A stretch of 52,972 nt of DNA from an uncultured Eubacteriales bacterium (lineage in GTDB: Bacteria; Bacillota; Clostridia; Oscillospirales; Acutalibacteraceae). Position numbers and translations under genes: made by a program. Numbering within the stretch: position 1 is the first letter of the stretch; each line of letters starts with the position of its first letter. The stretch is from assembly GCA_949296825.1 (NCBI GenBank), contig CASFQZ010000003.1, positions 1-52,972 of the forward strand. The letters are read 5' to 3'. Below the pieces are notes generated by a model that worked only from the letters and a program-made list of their open reading frames with translations, had not been told where the DNA came from and searched no databases. Of this stretch, positions 23,368 through 31,061 are shown piece after piece.

Positions 23368-24387
23368 TCAGCGAATGCCGGGCTCGCGGTCGGTTTCGCT
23401 GGTTTCGTCGTTTTGCAGAATGTAGGCGATAACCTCATCCACGGTGGTAAAGGCGAGGGCGACATAGCTGTCCGCCGCGCCGTAGTACAGGGCGATCCTG
23501 CCGGTATCGCCGTCGGCAATGGCGGCGCAGGGGAAGCAGACGTTCGGCACAAAACCGCGCTCTTCGTACTCTTTTTCCGGCGTCAGCAAAAAGGTTTTGC
23601 AGCGGTGCAGCACCCGGGACGGCTCCTCCCGGTCGAGGATGGCGCCGCCGATGCTGTAGATAAAGCCGTTGCAGGTTCCGGTGACGCCGTGGTAAAAGAG
23701 CAGCCAGCCCAGATCGGTTTCCAGCGGCGCCGCGCCGCCGCCGATCTTGACATTTTCCCACCAGTTGCCCGAGGGGCTCATCACATGGCGGTGCCGCCCC
23801 CAAAATTCCATATCCGGACTCTGGCTCAGGAAAATATCGCCGAAGGGCGTGTGTCCGCTGTCGCTGGGACGGGAGAGCATGGTATAGAGCCCGTCGATTT
23901 TGCGCGGGAACAGAACGGCGTTGCGGTTGAAGGGGATAAAGGGATTTTCCAGCTTTTCAAAGTGAATAAAATCCTCCGTTCTTGCCATGCCGATGGACGC
24001 GCCGTAAAAATCCTGGCACCAGATCAGATAGTAGGCGTCGTCCACCTTGACCAACCGGGGGTCATAGGCATAGCGCAGCGAAAGGGCTTTTCCGTCGCGG
24101 TCGGTCAGAGAAATGGGCTCTTCGTCGATCTGCCAATGGATGCCGTCGACGCTATGGGCTAAAAAAGTCAGCGGTACGCCGTTGGTGCGCTCGCCGCGAA
24201 CCGACGCGATAAAGCCGTCCTTCCACGGTAGGGCGGCGCTGTTAAAAATGCGGGCAATGCCCTTTTGCGGATTGCGCCCGATGATGGGATTTTGATCATA
24301 TCGCCACAAAGGCAGCTCGCCGGCGGTCGCCGGCTTGTCCTGCCAGGGCAGATGGGGAACGGACGGACAATGAAGAAGTTGGTGCAT
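23368..24387 (-). CDS. Glycoside hydrolase family 130 beta-mannoside phosphorylase-like protein
   Basis: This 339-residue protein has the five-bladed propeller pattern of GH130 enzymes, which phosphorolyse beta-1,2- or beta-1,4-mannosides to mannose-1-phosphate. Visible marks are NPIIGRNP near the start, IFNSAAL, RVRGE-like SVRGERTNG (phosphate contact), YAYDPRLVKV (containing the catalytic Asp) and later IGGGAAPLETDLGWLLFYHGV, a hallmark of the family. Length is typical. GH130 enzymes are usually cytoplasmic and clustered with mannan uptake genes, but none is adjacent here. AGGAG precedes the ATG. Substrate linkage cannot be settled by eye. Confidence 0.85.
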   Translation of the reverse strand: MHQLLHCPSVPHLPWQDKPATAGELPLWRYDQNPIIGRNPQKGIARIFNSAALPWKDGFIASVRGERTNGVPLTFLAHSVDGIHWQIDEEPISLTDRDGKALSLRYAYDPRLVKVDDAYYLIWCQDFYGASIGMARTEDFIHFEKLENPFIPFNRNAVLFPRKIDGLYTMLSRPSDSGHTPFGDIFLSQSPDMEFWGRHRHVMSPSGNWWENVKIGGGAAPLETDLGWLLFYHGVTGTCNGFIYSIGGAILDREEPSRVLHRCKTFLLTPEKEYEERGFVPNVCFPCAAIADGDTGRIALYYGAADSYVALAFTTVDEVIAYILQNDETSETDREPGIR

Positions 24388-24406
24388 GGAAATTCTCCTT
24401 AGTGTA

Positions 24407-25054
24407 TTATTTGAAAATGCCGTGGTCGGTCAGAAGCTGTACGCGCCGGATTAAGAACGCCGCTATCCCGTGCTGCCGCTCCAGCGCCTGGGCGAGCAGC
24501 ATCGGGTTCACATTGTTTTTGCTGCCTGCCGGCAGGGTGATCCGCAAAAGCAGCCCGTCGTCCTGTTTTGTAAGAGTATAGGAAGGAATCTTCTCCAGCA
24601 GATTGACGGTTTTGATCACCTTTCTGCCGTGGGCTTTTCCGCTTTTTTCGCAGAGCAGCGACCCGCTTTGCAGGATCGACGCCAATTGGTCGCCGTCGGT
24701 TTCCTTTTCAAAGAAAAACAGATATTCCGCCGCCGTGATCGCGCCGAATTTATCGATCGGGTTATAGCACTCGGTGACGTGCAGACCCTCCGGCAGCACG
24801 GCGTTCAGCTTTTCCATAACCGCCGCGTTTTTGATGTCGCCGGTCACGCGGATGTCCATCCCGTCGTTTTCGCTTTCCGCGCCCAGCGGCAGCGGCAGGG
24901 CAAAGGCGGCGTAAGGGTGCGGGTTAAAGCCCTCGGTGTACCAGATCGGAATATCCGTCCGCCGCAGGGCGCGCAGCATGGTGCGGCTCAGGTCCAGATG
25001 AGAGATAAAGCGCAGTCTGCCGGTCTTTGAAAATTTAATCCTTACGTCTCGCAT
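24407..25054 (-). CDS. TIGR03936 family protein, partner of the radical-SAM enzyme (DUF2344)
   Basis: This 215-residue protein starts with the typical IKFSKTGRLRFISHLDLSRTMLRALRRT and then GFNPHPYAAFALPLPLGAESE, the signature of TIGR03936/DUF2344 proteins, which in most clostridia are encoded right after, or fused to, a B12-binding-type radical-SAM protein. Its start overlaps the end of that gene by 20 bp, with GGAGG lying within it, so the two are co-translated. The biochemical role of the pair is unknown; frequent proximity to ribosome and ribonuclease genes elsewhere suggests RNA or ribosome modification. Confidence 0.85.
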   Translation of the reverse strand: MRDVRIKFSKTGRLRFISHLDLSRTMLRALRRTDIPIWYTEGFNPHPYAAFALPLPLGAESENDGMDIRVTGDIKNAAVMEKLNAVLPEGLHVTECYNPIDKFGAITAAEYLFFFEKETDGDQLASILQSGSLLCEKSGKAHGRKVIKTVNLLEKIPSYTLTKQDDGLLLRITLPAGSKNNVNPMLLAQALERQHGIAAFLIRRVQLLTDHGIFK

Positions 25055-26882
25055 CGCAATGCCCTCCGTTCAAGCTGTCTGCGCCGCAGCCCGCGCAGCG
25101 CACGCGGCATTGGGGGGTGGTTTCGGCGTTCTTCGCTTTTTCCGCTTCCCGCTGCAGGAAGGATTTGCGGATGCCGTAATTCAGGTGATCCCAGGGCAGG
25201 ATCTCATCATAGGCGCGGCGGCGGTTGGCGTAAAACGCCGGTGAAATGCCGCATTGGGCAAAGGAGTCACGCCAGGTGCCGGCGGAAAAATGATTTTCCC
25301 AGCTGTCAAAGCGGCAGCCGTTTTTCCACGCCTGCTCGATGACCTGCCCCAATCGCCGGTCGCCCCGCGCCATCACGCCCTCCAGCGCGCTGATTTCCGG
25401 ATGGTGGCAGCTCAGCTGCACCTTGCGGGTCGTAATGCTTTCGCGCAGCAGCTTCTGCTTTTCGATCAGCTCTTCCTCGGTTGCCTGCGGCTCCCATTGG
25501 AAGGGCGTAAAGGGCTTGGGTACAAAATTGGAGGCGCTGACGCTGACCTGTACCGATTTCCCCCTGGGCTTGTTGGGGTTATGATAAAATTCATCGACCA
25601 CCTTTTGCGCCAGCGCGGCGATGCCGCGCACATCCTCTTCGGTTTCGGTGGGCAGCCCCAGCATAAAGTAGAGCTTGACCGCCGTTCTTCCGCCTTCAAA
25701 GGCGCTGCGGGAGGTGCGCAGGATCTCCTCCTCGGTGATATTTTTATTGATGACATCGCGAAGGCGTTGGGTGCCCGCCTCGGCAGCAAAGGTCAGCCCG
25801 CTTTTTCGCACGGAGGAGAGCTTTTCCAAAAGCTCCCTGTCAAAGTTATCGATCCGCAAAGACGGCAGCGCGATATTGATTTTCATCGGCTCCGTCCACG
25901 AAAGCAGCTCTTCCAGCAGCTCTTTCAGACGGCTGTAGTCGCTGCTGGATAGAGAGCAGAGCGACAGCTCGTCATAGCCGGTAGCTTCACAAAGCAGGCG
26001 GCTTTGCCGGCTGATGGTCTGCGGCGATTTTTCCCGCACCGGACGATAGATAAAGCCCGCCTGACAAAAGCGGCAGCCGCGCACGCAGCCCCGGAAGATC
26101 TCATGAACCGCCCGGTCAAAGACCACCTCGGTATAGGGAACGACAAAATCGGTCGGATAAAAGACATGCTCCAGGTCGGAAACATTTCGCTTGTTGACAA
26201 CAGGCGGCGCGGTTTTCAGCGGTGTGACCGCGCGGAGGGTGCCGTCCTCGTGATAGCTGACATCATAGAGCGAGGGCACATAAACCCCCTCGATATGAGA
26301 CGCCGCCTCCAGAAAAGACGCCTTGTCGCCGCCCTTTTTCTTCCACGCCTTGTAAAGATCCAGCAGCTCCATCATGACCTCTTCGCCGTCGCCGAGCATA
26401 AACAGATCGATAAAATCCGCCATCGGCTCGGCGTTGCAGGCGCAGGGACCTCCGGCGACAATCAGCGGCGAAAGGGCGGGGCGGTCCTTTGCCCGCACCG
26501 GCAGCCCCGCGAGATCCAGCATGTTCAGCACATTGGTATAACTGAGCTCATACATCAGCGTAAAACCGATGATATCAAAATCCGAAAGAGGATCGCCGCT
26601 TTCCAGAGCGTAAAGAGGAATTTGGCGCTCGCGCATGGCGCTCTCCATATCGTCCGCCGGGGCAAAAACCCTCTCGCACCAGGCGTCCTTGCGGGAATTG
26701 ATCAGACTGTATAAAATCTTCATCCCCAGGTGGGACATCCCGATTTCATAGGTGTCGGGAAAACAGAAGGCAAAGCGCAGGTCAACGTCTTCTCTTGCTT
26801 TTATCACGCTGCCCGGCTCGCCGCCGGCATACGCGGCAGGCTTCTGCACCGAGAGCAGCAGCTTTTCCAGTTCTTTTTTCAT
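25035..26882 (-). CDS. TIGR03960-family radical-SAM protein
   Basis: This 615-residue protein has an N-terminal Rossmann-like region with TYEIGMSHLGMKILY, GGPCACNAEPMADF and FMLGDGEEV (the B12-binding-like half), followed by the radical-SAM core with the CxxxCxxC cluster motif in FRGCVRGCRFCQAG, and a C-terminal tail with extra cysteines (CRVRCAGCG). Radical-SAM enzymes cleave S-adenosylmethionine at a [4Fe-4S] cluster. The start at 26,882 follows ACGGAG at 7 nt and a TTGCGT-17-TACAAT promoter; the frame also extends upstream to 27,014 but through the neighbouring terminator. It forms an operon with the TIGR03936 partner. Function unknown. Confidence 0.88.
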   Translation of the reverse strand: MKKELEKLLLSVQKPAAYAGGEPGSVIKAREDVDLRFAFCFPDTYEIGMSHLGMKILYSLINSRKDAWCERVFAPADDMESAMRERQIPLYALESGDPLSDFDIIGFTLMYELSYTNVLNMLDLAGLPVRAKDRPALSPLIVAGGPCACNAEPMADFIDLFMLGDGEEVMMELLDLYKAWKKKGGDKASFLEAASHIEGVYVPSLYDVSYHEDGTLRAVTPLKTAPPVVNKRNVSDLEHVFYPTDFVVPYTEVVFDRAVHEIFRGCVRGCRFCQAGFIYRPVREKSPQTISRQSRLLCEATGYDELSLCSLSSSDYSRLKELLEELLSWTEPMKINIALPSLRIDNFDRELLEKLSSVRKSGLTFAAEAGTQRLRDVINKNITEEEILRTSRSAFEGGRTAVKLYFMLGLPTETEEDVRGIAALAQKVVDEFYHNPNKPRGKSVQVSVSASNFVPKPFTPFQWEPQATEEELIEKQKLLRESITTRKVQLSCHHPEISALEGVMARGDRRLGQVIEQAWKNGCRFDSWENHFSAGTWRDSFAQCGISPAFYANRRRAYDEILPWDHLNYGIRKSFLQREAEKAKNAETTPQCRVRCAGCGADSLNGGHCDARRKD

Positions 26883-26914
26883 GCTATACTCCGTATCGGT
26901 TTTGATTTGGATGT

Positions 26915-26943
26915 ATTGTATCATATCATCGGGGAAAACGCAA
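26915..26943 (-). promoter_or_regulatory. SigA-type promoter of the radical-SAM gene pair
   Basis: On the minus strand TTGCGT (26,938-26,943), a 17-bp spacer and TACAAT (26,915-26,920). It lies just past the terminator of the protease gene. Confidence 0.6.
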
Positions 26944-26956
26944 GAAGCGCCCGGCG

Positions 26957-26987
26957 AAAAAAAAGGCTGCCGCGCAGTGCGGCAGCC
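26957..26987 (-). terminator. Terminator of the HtrA-like protease gene
   Basis: On the minus strand GGCTGCCGC / GCGGCAGCC with a 5-nt loop, followed by eight T (plus coordinates 26,957-26,964). Confidence 0.9.
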
Positions 26988-26997
26988 GGGGAAGGGC

Positions 26998-28521
26998 TCA
27001 GATGTCATACACATTGGAATAGGCGGTGCGGGGCGAAGAGGGAACCTTTTCCTGGGCGGTCAGCGTCACTTCTTTGGATTCGCCGTCCTGATAAACCGTC
27101 AGGGGGATGCGGTCGCCGGCGGAATATTGTTCTAACGCGCTTTTGCATTCCTGCACGGAGGCGACACTTTCTCCACCGACGGCGGTAATCACGGCGCCGT
27201 CGGAGAGCCCCGCCTGCTGCGCCGCGCTTCCGGCGCCCACTGCCACGATATATACCCCCTCGGGTAAATGATACCGGGCGGCGGAGGAGGCGCTCAAGGT
27301 CTGGACGGAAGTGCCCAGCAGGGGTCTGCCGCGCACATAGCCATAGGCAATGATGTCGGACACGGCAGCTTTTACATCGTTGATCGGGATGCAGAACGAA
27401 AGTCCCTCGATGGCGGAATCGGCGTATTTTGAGGTGGCGATGCCCACCACCTCGCCGTCCATATTAAAGGCGGGACCGCCGGAATTGCCGGAATTGATCG
27501 CCGCGTCGGTCTGGAACATGCGAATGGAGCTGTTGTCGTCGGTCAGCTCCCGGTCCAGCGCGCTGACCACGCCGCTGGTCAGCGTAAAGGAGAGCATACC
27601 CAGGGGATTGCCGATAATCAGCACCGTATCGCCGACCGAAAGCTCGTCGGAGTCGCCCAGGGTAACCGCATTCAGACGGGACGCCTCGGTTTTCAGCACG
27701 GCGATGTCGTTGTCCTGGTCAAAGCCGACCAGCTCCGCGTCCCGCTCGGAGCCGTCGAAGAAGGAAACGCGGATATTGCTGCCGCCTTCAACCACATGAT
27801 AGTTGGTCAGAATATATCCGTCGTCGGATATGATAAAGCCCGAGCCGCTGGACTCGCCGACAAAGCTCTGTCCGAACAGAGTGTTGGACAGATTGATGCG
27901 CGCCGTAACGCCGACGACGCCGGAGGCGACTTCATTATAAATATCCCGGGCGGTCTTAGCGACGGCAGCGTCGGTGCTGGCGACCACGGTGGGCGCCTCG
28001 CTTTGCGCGGATTCTGATGCGGTAGAGGCGTCGGTATTGGCTTCGGTGCTTTCGGTTAAAGTACTTACCGCCGCGCCGGCACCGGTCAGCGACGGGCGGG
28101 TCGTCCGGATGGAATAAATGTCGGAAAGGGAGGCTTCCTCCGCCTTTTCTTCCTGCCGCGCTAAGGTGATACGCGCGGAAAGGGTCCCGCAGACCACGCT
28201 GATTACGACGGTTGCGGCGCAGAGCACGGCGGTGAACAGGATACGGCTTTTGTTTTCCTTTTGTTTCGCGGATTTTTGCTCGGAGGAAATCAGGACCGCC
28301 GAACGATAACGCTCCGCCGCGTCGGCGGGGGGATTTTTTTTGTTTTCCGATGGGGGCTGTGCGGTGTTCAACGGGCGGTAATGGGCGCTGAAATCCCGGA
28401 CCGGCGGCTGCGGCTGCGCGGCGGGCTCCTCCGGGGGCAGTATGCGCACGCGCCGGCTGTCTGCGCCTCCCTCCGCGGTCTCTCCCTGTTTTGTCTTGTC
28501 GGAAAAAATGTCATCGTTCAT
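26998..28521 (-). CDS. HtrA/DegP-type S1C serine protease, membrane-anchored
   Basis: This 507-residue protein has a long acidic/Pro-rich cytoplasmic N-terminus (about 1-90), one transmembrane helix (about 92-113), a Ser/Thr/Ala-rich linker and a trypsin-like domain with His in NYHVVEGG, Asp in DNDIAVLK and Ser in GNSGGPAF, then one PDZ domain ending near GESKEVTLTA. HtrA proteases degrade or refold damaged proteins outside the membrane; this architecture is the usual Gram-positive form. The start at 28,521 gives an MNDD start; the ribosome binding site is weak and the frame extends further upstream without better signals. The gene is alone, closed by a strong terminator. Confidence 0.88.
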   Translation of the reverse strand: MNDDIFSDKTKQGETAEGGADSRRVRILPPEEPAAQPQPPVRDFSAHYRPLNTAQPPSENKKNPPADAAERYRSAVLISSEQKSAKQKENKSRILFTAVLCAATVVISVVCGTLSARITLARQEEKAEEASLSDIYSIRTTRPSLTGAGAAVSTLTESTEANTDASTASESAQSEAPTVVASTDAAVAKTARDIYNEVASGVVGVTARINLSNTLFGQSFVGESSGSGFIISDDGYILTNYHVVEGGSNIRVSFFDGSERDAELVGFDQDNDIAVLKTEASRLNAVTLGDSDELSVGDTVLIIGNPLGMLSFTLTSGVVSALDRELTDDNSSIRMFQTDAAINSGNSGGPAFNMDGEVVGIATSKYADSAIEGLSFCIPINDVKAAVSDIIAYGYVRGRPLLGTSVQTLSASSAARYHLPEGVYIVAVGAGSAAQQAGLSDGAVITAVGGESVASVQECKSALEQYSAGDRIPLTVYQDGESKEVTLTAQEKVPSSPRTAYSNVYDI

Positions 28522-28746
28522 CGGTCTCACCGCCTTTCCCGTAAGGGTTTTGTAAGCGTATTGTATCACAGCGAACCGGAAAATAGTGTTTATCATATGT
28601 AAACACATTATAAACATTGCCAAAAGGAAATAAATCAGTCATATTTTTGACAACCGAAGGACAAATTGCGGGATCTTGTCCCTGGATTCAGTAACACGAA
28701 AAACAAACGCGCGTATAATGTACCACAAAGAAGCGGAGGAAAGACG

Positions 28747-28893
28747 ATGCGCAGACAAAGACCGGGCAGGGGAGCAATGATCGCGGCGTTCGGCGCCGGG
28801 CTGCTTTTGGCGATTTGCTTTCCGGAAAAAGCACTCATTGTGATACTTGCCGCGGCGCTGGTGCTGTGCGGGGGTTTTCTCTGCGCAAGATAA
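28747..28893 (+). CDS. Small single-span membrane protein upstream of spoVM
   Basis: A 48-residue peptide: a basic N-terminus (MRRQRPGRG), a hydrophobic run MIAAFGAGLLLAICF, Pro, a second run IVILAAALVLCGGFL and a short CAR tail, probably a membrane hairpin or long single span. Similar tiny proteins are common in clostridia (recollection), but I do not know a function. The start is clear: GGAGG 7 nt upstream. A TATAAT lies at 28,714-28,719 with a poor -35 box, and spoVM follows 14 bp after the stop, so the two are probably cotranscribed in sporulation. Confidence 0.65.
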   Translation: MRRQRPGRGAMIAAFGAGLLLAICFPEKALIVILAAALVLCGGFLCAR

Positions 28894-28907
28894 AGGGGTT
28901 TTGATGG

Positions 28908-28991
28908 ATGAAGGTTGTTGTCTGGCGCAGTCCGAAGATGCTCAGCGCATTGCTTCGACTGGTTTTCGGGATTAAAAAAGAGCGGGAATAA
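28908..28991 (+). CDS. spoVM: SpoVM-like sporulation membrane peptide (27 residues)
   Basis: A 27-residue amphipathic peptide, MKVVVWRSPKMLSALLRLVF followed by GIKKERE. It lines up without gaps with Bacillus SpoVM: Met1-Lys2, Pro9-Lys10, Leu12, Arg17 and Gly21 coincide, and the basic/acidic tail has the same length. SpoVM senses the convex forespore membrane and recruits SpoIVA to start coat assembly. AAAGGGG lies 9 nt before the ATG and a bidirectional terminator follows at 29,009-29,036. An overlapping ATG at 28,904 in another frame gives a shorter, unpatterned peptide. It marks this organism as a spore former. Confidence 0.85.
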   Translation: MKVVVWRSPKMLSALLRLVFGIKKERE

Positions 28992-29008
28992 CCCGCGGTC
29001 TGACAATA

Positions 29009-29036
29009 AAAAACGACGCCCGGCGGCGTCGTTTTT
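29009..29036. terminator. Bidirectional terminator between spoVM and the 101-residue protein gene
   Basis: A perfect stem of 12 bp (AAAAACGACGCC / GGCGTCGTTTTT) around a CGGC loop, with A/T runs on both sides. Confidence 0.9.
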
Positions 29037-29040
29037 GCTT

Positions 29041-29346
29041 TCAGCTGTTTTTGTCTGCCAGTGCCCGCTCCAGCCAGATGGAGCCGATGTCCATGGCGGC
29101 GTAAAGCCCCTTCTTTTCGCTTTTTTTTACGATGCGGTCCCTCGGGCGGACCGTTGGGTCGGTATTCAGAAGCTGGATGCTGACCCGGTCGGCGACCGTC
29201 AGATCCTCCACCTGTTTTGTGGTCAGGACGTTAATCATAATAACGAAAGGATCATAGCTGTTGCCGTAGTATAAGGTATTGCCCGAGCGAACCAACGGGC
29301 GCCCTTTATACATCAGGAACTTTTCTTTTTTCTTTTTATCTGCCAA
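29041..29346 (-). CDS. Conserved clostridial protein of unknown function, next to ireB
   Basis: A 101-residue soluble protein with a basic start (ADKKKKEKFL), MYKGRPLVRSGNTLYYGN, and a C-terminal KKSEKKGLYAAMDIGSIWLER. I recognise this as a conserved hypothetical found next to IreB/UPF0297 genes in many Oscillospirales (recollection); its function is not known. It starts with TTG, 9 nt after GGAGG, and overlaps or abuts the end of ireB (29,372) within 26 bp, so it is the second gene of that operon. Confidence 0.75.
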   Translation of the reverse strand: MADKKKKEKFLMYKGRPLVRSGNTLYYGNSYDPFVIMINVLTTKQVEDLTVADRVSIQLLNTDPTVRPRDRIVKKSEKKGLYAAMDIGSIWLERALADKNS

Positions 29347-29371
29347 AATGGATAGCCTCCCAACAAAGACC

Positions 29372-29620
29372 TCATTCAATCGCCAAAAAATCCTTCAGCA
29401 TGACCTGCAGCAGCTCATCTCGGTCGATGCTGCTGATGATGTTGCGGGCGTTGTGGTGGGTCGTGATATAGGTGGGATCCTCCGACAAGATATAGCCTAC
29501 CAATTGGTTGATGGGGTTATAGCCTTTCTCCGCCAGGGCTTCGTATACGGTCGCCACGGCTTTTTTGATTTCGGTTTCGCGGCTGTCCCGCAGGTCGAAT
29601 TTGATGGTGCGTTCGTTCAA
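29372..29620 (-). CDS. ireB: IreB-family regulatory phosphoprotein (UPF0297)
   Basis: This 82-residue protein has the IreB pattern: TIKFDLRD near the start with the Thr that is phosphorylated by the PASTA kinase IreK in Enterococcus, TVYEALAEKGYNPINQLVGY, and LSEDPTYITTHHNARN with the second Thr region. IreB acts downstream of IreK in envelope stress and cephalosporin resistance. It starts with TTG, 7 nt after GGAGGTGG. In Firmicutes it usually lies between alaS and ruvX, but neither is here. A TTGCAT-17-TATAAT promoter drives it. Confidence 0.9.
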   Translation of the reverse strand: MNERTIKFDLRDSRETEIKKAVATVYEALAEKGYNPINQLVGYILSEDPTYITTHHNARNIISSIDRDELLQVMLKDFLAIE

Positions 29621-29650
29621 GGATGCCACCTCCTGTAATGTGTTTCTTTT

Positions 29651-29679
29651 ATTATACCGGATTTGCGATAAAAATGCAA
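29651..29679 (-). promoter_or_regulatory. SigA-type promoter of the ireB operon
   Basis: On the minus strand TTGCAT (29,674-29,679), a 17-bp spacer and TATAAT (29,651-29,656), close to the ireB start. Confidence 0.75.
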
Positions 29680-29713
29680 GCGGATTCTTATTTTTTTGCG
29701 CACTGCGGCGGAA

Positions 29714-29900
29714 AAGACGAAAAACGCCGCTGCCCGCAGCGGCGGCGCTTCTCGTATCACAAACTTTCCCCGTCAAAATGGATGAAAAACCAAGCTGAGG
29801 TGAAGGGAAAGGGTGACAGCATAATCAGCGACATAGAAGGTGAATTTTCAGTAAATATGTTGCCCGGTGCAATCGGAAAATCTGTTGAGAGGCTTTGGAT
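29714..29900 (-). ncRNA. Candidate small RNA upstream of ireB
   Basis: On the minus strand a promoter (TTGACT at 29,924-29,929, 17 bp, TACACT at 29,901-29,906) and a GC-rich hairpin with five U (29,720-29,744) bracket about 180 nt with no coding frame of note. Within it, CUUUCCC can pair with GGGGAAAG. No known RNA family is recognised. It could also be the leader of a degraded gene. Confidence 0.4.
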
Positions 29901-29929
29901 AGTGTATCATTTTTTCAAAGAGAAGTCAA
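29901..29929 (-). promoter_or_regulatory. Promoter of the candidate small RNA
   Basis: TTGACT (29,924-29,929), a 17-bp spacer and TACACT (29,901-29,906) on the minus strand, directed away from the XRE gene. Confidence 0.55.
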
Positions 29930-30005
29930 TATGATAAGTTAAAGTAAATGTATTGATTTATGTATCGCGCCGACCATACTTGCTATGATAATATGGGGTG
30001 TTGAA

Positions 30006-30332
30006 ATGACCGTAGATTTTCACGCAATCGGACAAAGGATTCGGCAGAAGCGCAGAGAAAAGCATATGACCCAGGAGGCATTGGCAGAAGCGCTTTCGGT
30101 TTCCGTCGGGTATGTCAGCAATATGGAGCGGGGTATCACCAAAATCAGCCTGACGACCTTAGCAAAAATTGCCGGGGCGGTTGACTGCGAGCTCGGCGAG
30201 CTGGTCAGCGGCACCGCCGCTATGGAAAAGGATTATCTGGACGCTGAATTTTCTGCTTTGCTCTCCCGCCTGAACCAGGAGGAAAAACGGATGCTTTTGC
30301 GGCTGCTGAAAACCTATCTGGACGAGAAGTAA
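30006..30332 (+). CDS. XRE-family transcriptional regulator
   Basis: This 108-residue protein has a Cro/CI-type helix-turn-helix at about residues 7-62 (IGQRIRQKRREKHMTQEALA, then VGYVSNMERGITKISLTTL and a LAKIAGAVDCELGELVSG end), followed by a short helical C-terminus with AEFSALLSRLNQEEKRML. No ligand or peptidase domain is seen. The ATG at 30,006 follows GGGG; an upstream in-frame ATG at 29,985 is less likely. It may regulate the chromate-transporter pair that follows 120 bp later, or the candidate small RNA; neither is proven. Confidence 0.85.
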   Translation: MTVDFHAIGQRIRQKRREKHMTQEALAEALSVSVGYVSNMERGITKISLTTLAKIAGAVDCELGELVSGTAAMEKDYLDAEFSALLSRLNQEEKRMLLRLLKTYLDEK

Positions 30333-30384
30333 ATTCCGCGTCAACGGCTTCGCCAAAGGCGGGGCGTGTTTGATGCGGAATATT

Positions 30385-30413
30385 TTCACTTGTACAGCGG
30401 ACAAAGCTATGAT
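30385..30413 (+). promoter_or_regulatory. Promoter of the chromate-transporter pair
   Basis: TTCACT (30,385-30,390), a 17-bp spacer and TATGAT (30,408-30,413), 40 bp before the start. Confidence 0.55.
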
Positions 30414-30452
30414 AAAATGAAGTCATTCTCATAGCGTAAGCGGGGGCGGGAT

Positions 30453-31061
30453 ATGAAAAAGCAGTCAAAACAGCCCGGGGGCAAGATCATTCTGTCGCTT
30501 TTTTTGACGTTTCTAAAAATCGGCGCCTTTACCTTCGGCGGCGGATATGCGATGATAGCCCTGTTGGAAAACGAGCTGGTTGCCAAAAAGGGCTGGATTG
30601 ACCGGGAGGAATTTTTGAACGTGGCGGCGATTGCCGAGTCGACCCCCGGGCCGATGGCAATCAACAGCGCCACTTACGTCGGGTATCGCCTTGGCGGTTT
30701 TTTCGGCGCGCTGGCGTCGACCCTGGCGGTCAGCCTGCCGAGCTTTGTGATTATCTACCTGATCTCGCTGTTTTTTGACCGTTTCCTGTCTTTGACCTAT
30801 GTCGGGTATGCCTTCCGGGGCATTCAGGCGGGCGTGATCTATCTGATTTTTTCCGCCGCCGTAAAAATGCTGAAAACCGTCGAGAAAAAGCCCCTTTCGG
30901 TGCTGCTTTTTCTGCTGCCCGCCCTTGCCTTGACGGTGCTGACGCTTTTCGCCGTGGACTTTTCCTCTGTATATTATATCCTGATCTGCGGCGCGGTCGG
31001 GCTGATGGCGCAGGGCGTCCGAGCCGCCGCCAAAAAAGCGAAAAAGGAGGAGCAGCCATGA
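30453..31061 (+). CDS. Chromate transporter family protein, subunit 1 (half-length)
   Basis: This 202-residue membrane protein is one half of the CHR (ChrA) family: LTFLKIGAFTFGGGYAMIALLE near the start, the AESTPGPMAINSATYVGYR motif, and five or so helices. In many Firmicutes chromate-type transporters are two short adjacent genes rather than one long ChrA; the second half follows directly, overlapping by 4 bp (ATGA). Chromate or sulfate export is the named activity, but the physiological substrate of such short pairs is often unproven. Confidence 0.85.
   Translation: MKKQSKQPGGKIILSLFLTFLKIGAFTFGGGYAMIALLENELVAKKGWIDREEFLNVAAIAESTPGPMAINSATYVGYRLGGFFGALASTLAVSLPSFVIIYLISLFFDRFLSLTYVGYAFRGIQAGVIYLIFSAAVKMLKTVEKKPLSVLLFLLPALALTVLTLFAVDFSSVYYILICGAVGLMAQGVRAAAKKAKKEEQP

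Noticed and set aside
28904-28975. Short frame starting at ATG 28,904 (MDEGCC...)
   Set aside because: It overlaps spoVM in another frame, its ribosome-binding distance is shorter, and the peptide has no pattern, while the 28,908 frame matches SpoVM.
29623-29934. Plus-strand frame across the candidate small-RNA interval
   Set aside because: It crosses the ireB promoter and a terminator hairpin, has no ribosome binding site and no protein-like pattern.
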